This document shows, piece by piece, positions 10,742 to 23,543 of a stretch of 64,000 nucleotides of DNA. The position numbers and the translations under genes are program-made. Each line of letters starts with the position of its first letter. Positions within the stretch are counted from its first letter, which is position 1. The stretch covers positions 71,648,001-71,712,000 of the forward strand of contig JASDFA010000019.1 in NCBI GenBank assembly GCA_035772735.1, read 5' to 3'. The notes below the pieces were generated by a model, which worked only from the letters and a program-made list of their open reading frames with translations, had not been told where the DNA came from and made no database searches. Origin of the DNA: Datura wrightii. Its lineage: Eukaryota > Streptophyta > Magnoliopsida > Solanales > Solanaceae.

Positions 10742-12929
10742 GTGAGGGTGTGCAAATGGACTCTCAAAAGATAGAAGCTATAAAGAATTATCCTAGACTA
10801 GTTAATCCTTCAGATATCAGAAGTTTCATGGGTTTTGCTAGTTACTACAGACGGTCTATTGAGGGATTTTCATCCATTGCAGCATTGTTGACTAAGTTGA
10901 CCCAGAAGAAAATCAAATTTCAGTGGTCGGATGCATGTGAGAAGAGTTTTTAAGAGTTAAAGATTCAACTCACTTCAGCCCCAGTATTGACCCTATCTGA
11001 GGGTAGAAATGGATTTGTGGTGTACTGTGATGCCTCTAGGGTTGGTCTTGTTTGTGTGTTGATGTAGCATGGCAAGTTCATTGCATATTCCTCTAGACAA
11101 CTTAATACTCATGAGAAGAATTACCTGAAGAATGACTTAGAATTGGCAGTAGCGGTGTTCGCATTGAAGATTTGGAGGCACTATTTGTATAGAGTGCATA
11201 TGGATGTGTTCACGGACCACAAGAGTCTTCAGTATGTGTTTATACAGAAGGACCTAAATTTGCAACAAAGGGGTGTCTAGATCTTCTTTAGAATTATGAC
11301 ATGAGTGTCCTTTATCATCCGGGCAAGGCCAATGTGGTTGTGGATGCTCTTAGCAGGCTATCCATGAAGAGTGTTTCTCATGTGGAACATGGAAGGAAGG
11401 AGTTGGTGAAAGATATGCATCGACTTGCACAATTAGGGGTTCGACTTGTTGACTTGAAAAATGGTGGTGTTATTATTCAAATTGGATCAAAATCTTCTTT
11501 GGTGATTGAGGTCAAGGCTAGGCAGGATGAAGATCCTAACTTGGTAAAGTTCAAGGAAGCAGTTCAGAGTCAGAAGGTAGAGGTCTTCCCCCAAGGGGAG
11601 ATGGTGTACTTCATTACCAAGGTCATTTGTGTGTTCTAGCTGTTGATGAAATAATTGGATGTTGTATGAGGATCATGATTCCTGATATTTTATACATCAA
11701 ATGCCACTAAGATGTACCATGACCTACGAGAAGTTTATTAGTGAAATGGAATGAAAAAGGGCATAGCGGATTTTGTGGCTAAGTGTACGAACTGTCAACA
11801 AGTGAAGGTGGAGCATCAAAGACCAGGAGGTGTGCTACAAGACATTAGTATCCCCACTTGGAAGTGGGAAGAGATCAATATGGACTTTATCACAAGGTTT
11901 CCTCGTAGACGTCATTAGTGTGACTCGATCTAGGTGGTTATGGACTGTTTGACTAAAGCAACTCATTTTCTATTGGTTAAAACTACTAACTCAGCAAAGG
12001 ATTATGCCAAATTTTACATTTGAGAGTTAGTTCGATTTCATGGAGTTCCTTTGTCCATCATATTAGATAGAGGTACTCAGTTTACCTCCTAGTTTTGGAG
12101 ATTGTTTCAAAAGGGAATTGGTACTCAAGTCAAGCTTAGCACACCCTCAAACAGATGGTCAGGCCGAGCGGACTATTCATTCCTTGGAGGATATGTTGAG
12201 AGCATGTGTGATTGACTTTAAAGGTTGTTGGGATGATGATTTACATCTCATAGAGTTTGCATATAATAGTAGTTAACACTCGAGTATTCATATGGCTCCG
12301 TTTAAGGCTCTTTATGGGTGGAGATGTAGATCGCCTATTAGTTGATTTGAAGTAGGTGAGGCTACATTGATAGGGAAAAATTCAGTCCATGAGGCTATGG
12401 AGAAAGTTCAGCTTATAAGGGAAAGGCTGAAAACAGCTCAGAATCGTCGAAAGTCCTATGCAGACGTAAGGAGGAGAGAACTTGAATTTGAAGTTGATGA
12501 TTGGGTGTTCTTGAAGGTATCTCCCATGAAGGGGGTGATGAGATTCAGAAAGAAGGGGATGCTTAGTCCCCGATATGTTGGCCCATACAAGATTGTGAGA
12601 TGTGTTGGCAAAGTGGCCTGTGAGTTGGAGTTGCCCTCAGAGTTGGCTTATGTATATTCAGTTTTCCATGTATTGCTCTTAAAGAAGTGCATCAGCGACC
12701 CGAATTTGGTTGTTCCATTGGATACCATAGGTGTGAAGGATAACCATAGCTATGAAGAGGTTTCAATTGAAATTCTTGATCATCAGGTTCGGAAGTTGAG
12801 GAATAAAGAAGTAGCTTCAGTAAAGGTTCTATAGAGAAATCAGCTTGTGAGGGAGCTAAGTGGGAAGCCGAAGAAGATATCATGGTGAAACACCCACATC
12901 CTTTCCCTCCCAGCATAGTTCCAGCTTGA
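10742..12929 (+). pseudogene. pol remnant of A: RT end, RNase H, integrase, chromodomain tail
   Basis: RT thumb/connection: DIRSFMGFASYYRRSIEGFS (10816-10875). RNase H: FVVYCDASRVGL (first catalytic Asp present) and VFTDHKSLQYV (11206-11238). Integrase: the zinc-binding FVAKCTNCQQVK (about 11775-11810), NMDFITRF with the first catalytic Asp (about 11878), and ILDRGTQFTS with the second Asp intact (about 12060-12090). C-terminal part 12367-12834 has the RRRELEFEVDDWVFLKV and YVGPYKI (GPY/F) motifs and the HSYEEVSIEILDHQVRKLRN chromodomain start. At least ten stops and several frame changes make it non-functional. The tail reaches a stop at 12929 after a frameshift near 12850. Confidence 0.85.
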
Positions 12930-13161
12930 GGTATCAGTTTCCTCCCTAATACTCTATCCAGTTTCATGTCTAGTTCATGTCTTTCAGTTTCTTCCATGAT
13001 AGTGCGTGTATGTGTGATTCGTAAATTTAGTTAAGTCATGTATATCAATCCAAAGTCAGTCACTCCATTAGTTTTCCGCTCTAGATGTTTAGTATTTGGG
13101 ATGAAAATTTTGTTCCCTAAGTTTTCAGTATGTTTAACCATATTCGAGGACAAATGTTCCC

Positions 13162-13173
13162 AAGGGGGAGATA
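13162..13173 (+). other. Polypurine tract of A
   Basis: AAGGGGGAGATA one base before the LTR start TGTAATACCC, identical to the tract of B at 33287-33298. Confidence 0.8.
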
Positions 13174-13174
13174 T

Positions 13175-15407
13175 TGTAATACCCTAGAAGTCTCTAAGAC
13201 CAGACCAGAGGATTAAGCAGAAATAGGAAAATATTGTCCATGTCACAGGATGAATCGTGCAGTGACCCATGAGGTTTCTCCACGGGTCGTGGAGTGACTC
13301 GTGAAGTGGAGTCTTCCTTGGAGGAAATCGTGGTCAAGGGGTGACCATGAGTGGCACCAATGAGCTGTGAAGTCACCTCATGACTCGTGAAGTGAGCCAT
13401 GGTCAAAGTGGTCAAAGATTGAAGGATTAGTTTGCCGGAGACATCACAAGGGGAGTCATGAGTCGTGGAGTACCTCATGACTTGTAAAATGTGTCGTCGG
13501 TAAGCCAGTGAATTCAAGGTGGGAATTTCCAGTGAAGATCATAAGTGGGCAGTCATGAGTCATCCACTACCTCACCACACATGAGGTCTACCGTGATGAC
13601 TGGCAGGGTCCTTTTTCCTGCATTTTAGTAAGGGTATTTTTGTAATTTCTAAGCTCGTAAGTCCTAAACTACGTCATTTTAAGCTCTGTTAGCCTATCCT
13701 ATGTCATTCTCTCCAATGTATGCAAGATTAGAGGGTTCTATTGAAAATCAAACTTGAGAATTCTCCTAGTTCTTCCCCAAATCTCTTGGGCTTTCAAGGA
13801 AGAATTAAGAATCAGTTTACCCAGGGTTAGGGATGGAAGTTTATCTTCACTCTCATGCCCCAAATCGCTTCTCAATTCATGAATTTCAAGTGTATGGTTC
13901 TATGGGATTTTAACCCAAAATCATGAATTCTCTGTGTTATAATCCTGAGTCAATTCTCTTTAAGTTTCTAATGATGTTTTAAGATTCATGGATAGATTTT
14001 ATAGTTATTTTGAAATACAATTCCTTCTTTCTAGTTTTGAAAATATTATGCCTAATTATGCAAGTTTCATAAGAAGTTAAGATTATGATATATGTTTTCA
14101 AGCATGATGAGATATTTAGCATGAAACAATGTCTATGAATTACCTATTTATGAATCCATGAATTTTGACTAGCAAGTCTATTTCTTGCATGTTAAAGTTT
14201 GGGCAAGCCCACCTGGTCTAAGTATGTTTTCATGATTTAGTTCAAGTTCATGATGTTGTCTTACCACATGGTTTTGGAGTCTAGACTCCCACTTTCAACT
14301 TGTGGTATATTTTGAGCCAAGGCTCCTCATATTCAGATCTCAGACTATGTATGTAATTTCATGATCAACTTTGTTGAAAAATGATGGTTCAGCTTCATTG
14401 AAAAATGATAGAGAGCATATGCATGTTTTGGGGAGTAGTATCTAGCACCGAGTATGCTAAGGGTTCAGGTAAACCCCAGTACTTAGAACTATGCGCCAAC
14501 GTAGGTTTATTAAAATTCGTTGGGACCTCCCTTGTGAGCTTTCCCCTTCCCCCAAGGGGCCTTCAGCTTGATATTGATATCATGGTAGCACTCATAGCCT
14601 TGGTAAAACTTTGGACAGCTCTACCCACTTGAGTGTAATAGTTGGGATCACGTAAGCTCTATTGTAATCATGTAAGTTATATGACAAATCTCTCATTGTT
14701 CCTCATGATTTCAATTATGAATGTTCATCAGTTGTGATATTAATTTTTCAACAGGTTTGACTAAATATTTAGTTTATTAGTTTTACTTATGATCATCAGT
14801 TTCAGTTTGGGTTATTCGATTCGGTTATGAGATTCAGCTTATGTTTAATCATGTTTTCAGATATCAGCATACAATCCTTACTCTCAAAATCTTATAATGA
14901 TTTGATTTATGTTATGAATGTTTTCAATTTATACTTAGCCTATTTTATTTACCTTGCATACTCAGTACATTTCAAGTACTGACCACATACTCTATGTTGT
15001 ATCGTTTCATGATACAGGCTTAGACATTCAGATTTAGTCTTGCCGCTCGCCAATTCCTAGTGTTTCACTAGCCATCTTTTTGGTGAGTCCTCATCCTTCT
15101 AGGACTTCTTAGATGGTTGAGTTATCTTCATTTCAGTTTCATATTTCTAATGAGCTAGTTGGGGGTGTTGTCCCACAAGCTCATCAGTGTGTTAGAGGCT
15201 TATCAGACATAATTTGTATATTCAGCTTCGTATTCAGTGTTTGGGATTTTACATTGTTTAAAAGTCTTATTATTCAGACTTCTGATATTTCAGAATTTAG
15301 TCTTCCGCTTTATTTATGTTGAGCTTCAGTTTTTATGTTCATGCCATGATTTGACTTGAAGCCATTTATGTTCTGTGTCTAGATTCGGGCCTATGTTCGG
15401 GTCGTGC
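13175..15407 (+). repeat. 3' LTR of A
   Basis: Starts TGTAATACCCTAGAAG after the purine tract. The U3 has the family's GTCATGAGTCGTGG-type motifs (about 13240-13600). It runs to about GGTCGTGCA at 15407, where minus-strand RT sequence of element C takes over; the canonical ending TGACA is damaged, so the end is accurate to a few bases. Confidence 0.75.
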
Positions 15408-17862
15408 AAACATAACTAGAAACTCATAATGCCCATACCTAGTCCAGAAGTCTATTTGGGAGTATTGTCAACACGAATGCTCAGTTGGTGATAACCCGAC
15501 CTCTAGTCAATAGTTGCTCTCTGTAACTGATCAAACAAGTCATCTATTCGAGGGAGAGGGTACTTGTTTCTGATAGTTACCTTGTTCAACTGATGGTAAT
15601 CAATGCACAACGCATGCTACCGTCTTTCTTTTTCACAAACAAAATTGGGGCACCCCATGGAGAGACACTTGGCTTAATAAACCCCTTATTAAGCAGCTCT
15701 TGCAACTGCTCCTTGAGTTCTCTCAACTTAGTTGTTGCCATTCAATCGAAACAAAAATGGATCGTGGCCCTAGCTATAAATCTATGCATAAATCAATATC
15801 ACGATCGGTCAGCATGCCGGGTAGATTTGCAGGGAACACCTCCAAGAATTCGCAAACTACTGGGATTGACTCTATGGAAGGACCCTCTAAACTAGTATCC
15901 CGAATATGCGCTAGACACGTTGATAACCCCCCGATCTGTCAACTTACGATCATGAATATAAGAAATGAATTTCTTAGGAGGGGGACTATAATTTCCTTTC
16001 CACTCCAACCTAGATGACGCTGGGCCCAACATAGTGATGGTCTTAGCATGGCAATCCAGAATGGCATGGTAAGGTGGTAACCAGCTCATTCTGAGAATCA
16101 CATCAAAATCAAGCATGTCCAAGATCACCAAGTCTACCAGAGTGTCAAACCCCATAAAATCAACAATGCAATCTCGGAATCCCTTATCCACCACCACAGA
16201 ATCCCCAACAGAGTAGACATATAGATAGGAGTATCAAGCACACCAGAAGCAAGATCTGATCTCAATGCAAAATAAATAGACATATAGGAAAAAGTAGAAC
16301 TCGGATCAAACGAAATCATAGCCATTTTATCGGACACAAAGATTGTACCTGTAATAACAACATCTAAAGCTTCTGCCTCGATTCTACTGGGAAAAGCATA
16401 AAAGTGAGTCTGGCTAGCTGCCTGCGAACCACCCCGATTGGGCTATGCCACCCCTCTACCTGACTAGGTGCCACCCCTACCCACCTGAGCACCTCCCATA
16501 CTCAGTTGAGCACTACCTCTGACGGCTGGCTGACTACATCGCCAAAGCTGTGGACGATCACTACTAAATGCTCTGCCTCTTCTCCGACAGGGGCCAGAGC
16601 TGGAGAGCTAGGTACGAGATGATCTGTTCACCTAGCCAAACCTAGACACCATCTTTGAATGTGGCCATACTCCCCACACTTGTGGCATACATTCTTGATC
16701 ACTAGTCTCTAATGGCAAAAATAGGCCGAGCCCTAAAGTCCGAGCAAACACGTTAAGTACCTTCTAGTCAAGGAGTGTTTCCTGATGGACCTCCAACTGG
16801 CACCTGCATAGCTGACTAAATATGGTTCCCAGAGAAACCCTGCGGTACCGAGGATCTAGCAATAGAGACACTATAGGAACCCACCCTCCAAGCCTTCTTC
16901 TCAGCATTCTTTACTCACCCTTCCTATTTTACCCCTCTATGTTCTTCATATATTCCACCACCTCCTGAAAGGTCTTACTTGAAGAGACCATCTGAAGAGA
17001 TAATAACTGGAGACCCACATTTAGGCTTTTAACAAACCGCCTGATCCTCTCTTCCTCTTTGGGAAGTAAGGGTAGAGCATATTGGATAGTGAATGAAATC
17101 AAACATCATAGGCTACAACAGAAGAGCCTCCATGCTCGATGGTGGTGAACTCATCCCACCTTATATCTCTCAAGGTAAGAGGTACATACTTCTTCAAAAA
17201 TATGGAGTAGAATTGGGTCCAGGTCAATGGTTGTAACCCTATTGGCGTTCAATCTATGAAAGCCCTCCACCAGAGCTTTGCATCACCCATTAGCTGGAAG
17301 GTGACAAACTCCACACTGTATCTCTCCACTGCCCCCATCTTATGGAGCCTCTCGTGATAATATATAATGAATTCATAGGCATCCTCCACCACAATACCAA
17401 AAAAATTGGGAGGCTTCATCTTGGTGAACCTCCAGAACAATTCATGTTCCTCCTTTGTCATCACAAGCCCAACCACCGCCATCGGGAATATGACCGCCTC
17501 AGACATGTCATCAATGCAAGGAGCCACTATAGCCGCATGTTGTATCCCTAAATGCCACCCTGTAGGAGACCGCATTACCCACAAGACCACTCATGAGATT
17601 GAGAACCTGAGCCAGAACCTCAGATGATGCTGGAGTGACAAAAACCTCTTCCTACGTCAGAACTTCACCCTCTACTGCCACCCTTTCCTGAACTACTGGA
17701 GGTACTGGAGATACAGACCTCTCTTATACTGGAGCAGGAGCACGAGACCCTCCTCTAGCTATGGAAGGCTTTCACCCATGACCTCAGCCCCTTCCTCTTC
17801 CGCGAAATATTGTTGTTGCTGCTACTGTTGGCTCGGGTGTTGCTTCTCTATTTCTACACACA
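15408..17862 (-). pseudogene. gag, protease and partial RT of element C
   Basis: Gag core at 17590-17249 contains KMKPPNFFGIVVEDAYEFI and a FQLMGDAKLWWRAF motif. A zinc knuckle CHKCGEYGHIQRWC (CX2CX4HX4C) is at about 16687-16645. The protease begins ISFDPSSTFSYMS (about 16313-16275), a DPGST-like active site with Gly replaced by Ser, and continues in 16197-15892. RT: LRELKEQLQELLNKGFIKPS then, after a frameshift, CIDYHQLNKVTIRNKYPLPR (15735-15540) and HYEFLVM (about 15430). Many stops. The gag start is uncertain; 17862 is the most upstream plausible ATG. Confidence 0.8.
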
Positions 17863-18079
17863 TGTGTTCTCACTATCTTTGAAAGAAAGAAAGAAGAGTT
17901 GTTAGATACCAATTTGAATCTCCAAATACCAATTAGAATCAAGAATCACATGAAAGGAAGGAAGAAAGGAGTTTTCCTAAAGTGCTGACGCCTCTAGAAA
18001 ATAAGTTACGAACATCTCCGCATAAATCCTCGAGACTCTACTAGACCCATCTTAGTGCAATGAGATCAATGAACCTAGA

Positions 18080-18091
18080 GCTTTGATACCA
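18080..18091 (-). other. tRNA-iMet primer binding site of C
   Basis: Minus strand TGGTATCAAAGC, one change from the consensus TGGTATCAGAGC, four bases beyond the LTR end. Confidence 0.8.
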
Positions 18092-18095
18092 ACTT

Positions 18096-20530
18096 TATCA
18101 TGACCCAAATGGCTGTGATTGGCACCCACGCTAACCCCCAGTGGGCGAACCGACGAATCCCAACAATTACCCCGACATCAATCATTTATAAGGAAATAAC
18201 ACTTTTTAATAAAACTAAATAAAATATACGAACGATAACAATTATCTAAACAAACAATATTCTCAAAATCTGATTGTCATTGCACCAGACGTCTATGTAG
18301 AAAACTAGGAATGATAAGTTTAGGAAATAAAAGGACTAAAATGTCCTGATGAGAGACATCTTCAATAGAGGAGTGGACTACCCATCTTGCAGTCCGTTCA
18401 CATTTCCAATGAAGCTGCTACTTTATTGGTGAGGATGAGAGGAGCTTCTTGGATCAGATTTTACAATCAGAAAAGAAGTGCAGGAGTAGCGTCAATACGA
18501 AACACGATAATGGTAGGCATCATCGACCAACCTTACATAATAACATATAAGAAACAACAACAATATAAAACCAGTTCAAAACATCATACATATATATACA
18601 ACACATTTCAAGAACTTCGTGTTGCATAGCTGACAACTGGTCTGCTCACTGGATTAGGCCTTTCACTGCAGCAGTTACTTAATTGTTGTCGCGGTCTTGC
18701 CGTAGTGGAAGAAATGCCACTGCAATGGTACTGCTTTGGGAAATAGCTCAACTTAGCTGCACCTTCATCATTTCACCAGCTTTTAAACGTTCACACAGTC
18801 TCATGCTTATTCAAATGTAAATATAAGTTATCGATATTGATTCAAAACTGTTACGTAATCCCAAACAATATAAAGAGAATCATAAGAAGATAAAACAAAT
18901 CAACACCAAAATATTCATTTATCCATATCACACATCAAGTCTTTTCCACTTTTCCATGTCTAAGTGACAATGACATGATCACCAGTTCAACTCAACCACT
19001 TAGCACTTATTCATTCCAAGTCTTTAACACATTTATAACAATATTATGAAATAGAACAAATGGTGACATGGTGGGCACACGCTTCTGCCATATCACCATA
19101 AATATTCCGTCACCAATGTCAATGTACAGACATGCTAGAGGGTCTTATTTCTTTCCTTCTAGTCATGACCTGCAGGGGACTCTAGAAATTCATGTATTGT
19201 ATCGGTGTGGTACCCACTCCAACTCATATGCTCATCCGGATGCTCCCCTCGGACACGAGCCACTCAATACATATTTATAGCCTGAATGCTCCCCTCAGAC
19301 ACGAGCCTCTCATCTCATGATAATCTTTTCATCCTTAATCTATCTCAAAGAAATTACACATAGAAAAGTTTGGTATTATTACATTCAGGAGTTTACAATC
19401 TACCTCCCTTACTCAAATAAATAACAATTCATCAATCACAATGCAAAAGGAACACACTTAACAATTCAACACAGTTCTACATTGGTTCGGTGACCATATC
19501 ATGACAATTTTACTTCAATAATTTAATTCAACAGGAAATTCATCACAACAAGTAATGTCTATAGACTAATCATCACATTATTATTGCACATACATACATG
19601 CCATTATATAAATTCCAACTCCTCTATACCATAACCTACCTCGATTTTAGGGTAAGAGTAGTCAGCTACTCTGTAGGAGCCTTGCCTTTTCTCAAAACTT
19701 CAGAATCCTTGAAATCTACAATAATAATTACAGAGTAATTTTATTATTTACTCTTCAAATCAGGGTCTTGAGATGCTAACGAATTCATCACAATCTATTC
19801 ATATATCGATCATTCCAACCCTATTCATGGAGTTTCCCTCCTTAAGTAGTTACTAGGCTAATGATCTTACTTTAACAAGTTAGGGGTCCCAACTACCCTT
19901 CAATTATATACATATATGCCTTCAGAATCCCTTAGGAAGTGTTTTTTACTCACTTCTAGACCTATGAATCAATGCCCAGTAGTTCTCCCTTAATCAGCCT
20001 TAGTTTCACCATTTTAAGGTTCTTTAATAAAAGTTCACAATCAAGGGCCATCCTACGATTCTAGGGTGTTGAAGAATCAAACGGGAAGGAATTGGCTAAA
20101 GACTTACCTTGGGAAAGAAGTTCAACTGCTCTGGGGGAGAAAATAATTTTAGACCTTCAACATTCATATTTTGGAATAATAGGGTATAACCCCAGAAATT
20201 CCACTTAAACCCACTTTCTGATTCCTTCATCTGCTACAGTGGTCACATTTCCACTGAAGCGGACCCGCTATGGCAGTTAGAAAGCTTCTACAGTGGATCC
20301 GGCGATTAATTCCCCAATCTATTATGGCGGGACTTCAACCTTCACCACAACCTCACTACAGTGGAAATTCTACCGCTGCAGTGGTACCCTGAAATAAAAA
20401 ACTCCACAAAATCATCAATTCGCACTAGCTCACTGCACTCCACTTCTCTAACTACTATCTAGCCTCATTTAGAGTATTATAGGTCTGTTTCCCTTCGTCA
20501 TGTCATACGAATCATTACATGGACTTGACA
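18096..20530 (-). repeat. 5' LTR of C
   Basis: Minus strand from TGTCAAGTCCATG at 20530 to GGGTCATGATA at 18096, 2435 bases. The U3 carries a cluster of CTACAGTGG/CCACTG motifs (20233-20395), a different motif from the CACGACTCGTGG of the other Tekay LTRs. A related set recurs near the other end at 18660-18735 (CCACTGCAATGG and neighbours). Confidence 0.7.
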
Positions 20531-22175
20531 GTTGTTTACTGAAGGGTGAGTTGTTAGTTGCAATTGGAAAAAACGAGAACCAACAAATATTTCCAGTTGC
20601 CTGGGCAGTTGCAAGCCAAAAGACAAAGCATAACTAGAGTTTTTTAGTTAACTACTTGATAGAATACCTTCAATTAGAAAATGGAGAGGGGCTTACTGTG
20701 ATGTCAGATATGCAGAAGGTAAACACAATTTATTTCATTTGAGATTTTTATATGTTCTAAATTTAATTGCTTTATGATATTAATTTAACTATCTTATTTT
20801 TCCTTATAGGGACTTGTTCTAACTATACTTGAGATTTTATTTAACTCTGAGTATAGGATGTGTGCTAGACACGTTTGGTCTAATAGGCATCAAAATTGAA
20901 CAGGCGAGGAGAGGAGAAAGAAGTTTTGGAGATGTGCTAAATCAAGTTATCCAGCGAAATTTAAGGAGGAGATGCATAAGCTTGGTAAGCACTGTAAGGA
21001 AGGTAAGGATTTCTGTGGAGTTGTTAAAATATAGCAAAAAAAAGGTGTAGGGCATTTTTAAGGAGCATGCAAAGTGTGATATTATTGAAAATAACATAAG
21101 TGATACTTCTAAATCTTGAATATTAGCTCCTTCGAATAAATTAATTATCACTATGCTGGAGAATATTAGAAGAAAAATAATGATTAGAAATGTTGATATG
21201 TTAAAATTTGTTGAAACTTGAATATCAAACATATCTCCTATGGCTAGGTTGATATTAGAAGAGAGAAAGGACCTTTCTAGGAGATGTCAATTGTTTTGGA
21301 ATGATCAAGATGGATGTGAAATAATTGAAAGACCATATAGGTTTATTGCTGATTTGGAAAGACAAACATGTACTTATAGATTATGGCAGCTTAGAGGTAT
21401 TCCATATCAACACGTGGTATGTGCATTATATAACCTAAATAAAGAGCCTATAGAATATGTAGAGAATTTCTATAGAAGGATACTTTCTTAAAGGCCTTCC
21501 AATATTTTATCCAACCAATTGATAATATGAAGATGTGTCCTGAAACCACCAATTCAAAAATTGAGCCTCCTATTCTTAGACCTATGCCTAGTAGGCCAAG
21601 AAGGTATAGGAAAAAGTAAAAAGATGAGCCTAAGAAGAAGTATGAAAAAATTTCAAGAAAAGGGGTGAAAATGGCTTGTTTCAAATGTCATCGACAAGGT
21701 CACAATTGAAAAGCTGGTAAGATAAGCAATTGCTAGTTATTTTTGAAATATCAAGCTATGTTTTTTTTATAAAATAACACCTTATCAATGTTTAATATCT
21801 ATGAAGGCTAGTACAGGGATGCCTTCAATCCAACCTTCAAGTTCAGATATAATTGCAAGTTCAAGTCAACCTCCAAGTTTAGACAAAAGTGCAAGTTCCA
21901 ATCAACCCATGAATTCAAGTCAGCTTGAAAATTTTGTTTGTGCAGATACTTCAAGGATTAAAAGGGTTCAAGCTTCTAGATCTAGAATTTTCAGACAACC
22001 ACCCCCAATACCTATTGGCTCCAATAAAACTTTAACAAGTAATGGGGTTGGCAAGGATAAAGGACTTTCTAGGCAGAAGAGAGGACCAACAAATGCTGCT
22101 ACAAGAGTACAAAAGAGGTCCAATAATATTGGATTTGGTCTGTATCATGATAATAAAACTAGACTCAAGTACTAA
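20531..22175 (+). pseudogene. Mutator-like (MULE) transposase remnant
   Basis: Starts in mid-domain with LLKGELLVAIGKNENQQIFP and VAWAVA, the DDE core of plant MULE transposases, then VMSDMQKGL with the catalytic Asp, RMCARHVW and a KKFWRCAKSSYPAKFKEEM block. A SWIM-type zinc finger follows at 21380-21450 (TCTYRLWQLRGIPYQHVVCAL); two of its metal-binding Cys positions are Tyr. The Ser-rich C-terminal segment 21801-22175 ends GFGLYHDN, typical of this family. A spliceable intron sits at 20719-20809. Stops at 20633 and between 21050 and 21240 destroy the frame. The N-terminus is lost where element C begins. No terminal inverted repeats were identified. Confidence 0.75.
20719..20809 (+). other. 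Probable intron in the MULE remnant
   Basis: GTAAAC...TTATAG, 91 bases and T-rich; joining AAG to GGA restores the conserved MQK-GLV reading of the transposase in phase 0. Confidence 0.65.
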
Positions 22176-22975
22176 ATGTAAGTTTATATACACCATCATC
22201 TCTTAATAATTGTAGTTTCACAAGGATATCAAATCTAATTTTTAATATTTTCAGCCAGGGACATCATAAAAAAAAGTAGGAATTGCGGGTTCATATATCA
22301 TCAGTACTGCTCTAAAATATTAACATTATATTTAAGCCTCCTAACATAAGATGGAAGGGTGGAGAAGTAATCATTACTTCCCAATTGCAGCAAATAAATG
22401 ACTCTAGGAGAAACCAATAGTTTGTTTTTGTTTAAGTCTTTTTTTGGCAATGTAACTTACAGCAGCAAACATATATGTTGTTGATTGACTGCTTTTCATT
22501 TATTTTTGGTGCATTTTGAGTATGTTATTGTAGATGATTAATGTCATTTTGAAGCTCAATTGTGTGGATGTTTAATGTCTTTTTCTTCAATGATATGAAA
22601 AAGGTGCACTGCTGGTTTTTAATTAGTATTAATCTTGTATATGGATTTGTAATGTACCTTTGTTTGTTTTTAAGATCTATGCACTGCTTGAGGCAGATTG
22701 ATAGAATATTTTTATGGTTTGTGTAGTATTGTATTTTGAGAAAAATCAATTATTAAATGAGGCAGGTTGCAAACTAAAAAAAGTGCAGATTTTAGCTTTG
22801 TTTTTTACTTCAAGCTAAATGGATGAACTGCTAACTATGATTTGGTCACACAAAAGCATACAAAATTAATAAACAAAGCTATAACTAAATTGATAAAAAA
22901 TAGGTTGCAGATTCAACACAAAATGCACCATTTCATACAACTGAACTAACATACAACTGAACTGATACAGATCCT
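22176..22975. other. Downstream of MULE: no gene seen
   Basis: AT-rich. The first ~200 bases still carry weak coding traces of the MULE C-terminus (22262-22400). No repeat boundary recognised. Confidence 0.4.
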
Positions 22976-23087
22976 TTGTTCTATCACTGTTCGTTCCTAC
23001 TAATACAAACCAACAAAAAGGACACCCAACTCTGTTCTACAACTATCCATTCCTAATAATACAAACTAACAAAAAGAACACCCAACT
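22976..23087. repeat. Two-copy 56-bp tandem repeat
   Basis: Copies at 22976-23031 and 23032-23087 share CTAATACAAACCAACAAAAA-like text with several substitutions. It covers the 3' end of the GRF pseudogene and its downstream side. Confidence 0.7.
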
Positions 23088-23543
23088 ACTTTGGTAAGAA
23101 GTATGATGGTCCAAATAAAGAGCCAGAACAAGCATCACTCCATAGCCAATTTCATAAATTAGCCCTAACAAAGTGATAAGAAGTGTGATGGTCCAATTTT
23201 TTCTTACCCAATCCCTCTTCAAAATGTTGACTTTTTTTAACAAACCACAAATCTGTTTCTTTTCTTGAGAAGAGAAATCCTCATCATCGTACCATCTAAA
23301 GTATTGCATCCGCCCCTTTTCTACAAATACAATCAAGAAACAGGAGATGGGAATTTAACAAGAATCACCAAAACAAGTTAATTTCGATTAAATCAATATG
23401 AACTAATCTTACTTTTTTTTAGTTTTGCAATTATAAAACCTTCGATCTAAGTTACGGTCAGTGCATGATATCTTGAAATTTTCTAACTCACCATAATAAT
23501 AGTTAACAATATCAGTCAAAGGTGCCTTCGATGAAATTGACAT
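23043..23543 (-). pseudogene. Small GRF-type zinc-finger protein remnant, two exons
   Basis: Exon 1 starts at ATG 23543 (MSISSKAPLTDIVNYYYGE) and includes TDRNLDRRFYNCKT, the GRF-finger pattern; exon 2 (23320-23043) reads KGRMQYFRWYDDEDF followed by a GLLKK helix and a hydrophobic segment near the C-terminus, the layout of plant small GRF proteins. The intron 23412-23321 has GTAAG and TAG ends. Two things point to decay: the first Cys pair of the finger reads Tyr, and the frame is one base out across the splice because of an A8 tract at the exon 1 end. Other members of this family bind nucleic acid; here function is doubtful. Found close to a MULE transposase. Confidence 0.55.

Larger units (their letters stand above)
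10742..15407 (+). mobile_element. 5'-truncated Tekay/Del-type element A
   Basis: Begins inside the RT connection region (SEGVQMDSQK...), followed by RNase H, integrase, GPY/F and chromodomain-like tail, a purine tract and a 3' LTR. The 5' LTR, gag, protease and RT core are absent. Both ends are junctions with minus-strand elements. Confidence 0.8.
15408..20530 (-). mobile_element. Truncated Ty3/gypsy element C
   Basis: On the minus strand: 5' LTR (20530-18096), initiator-tRNA-Met primer site, gag, protease, and the first third of RT, cut near 15408 just after the EFLVM motif. The LTR is distinct in sequence from T1, A and B. The element lies against MULE coding sequence at 20531, so it probably inserted in the MULE. 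Confidence 0.8.
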
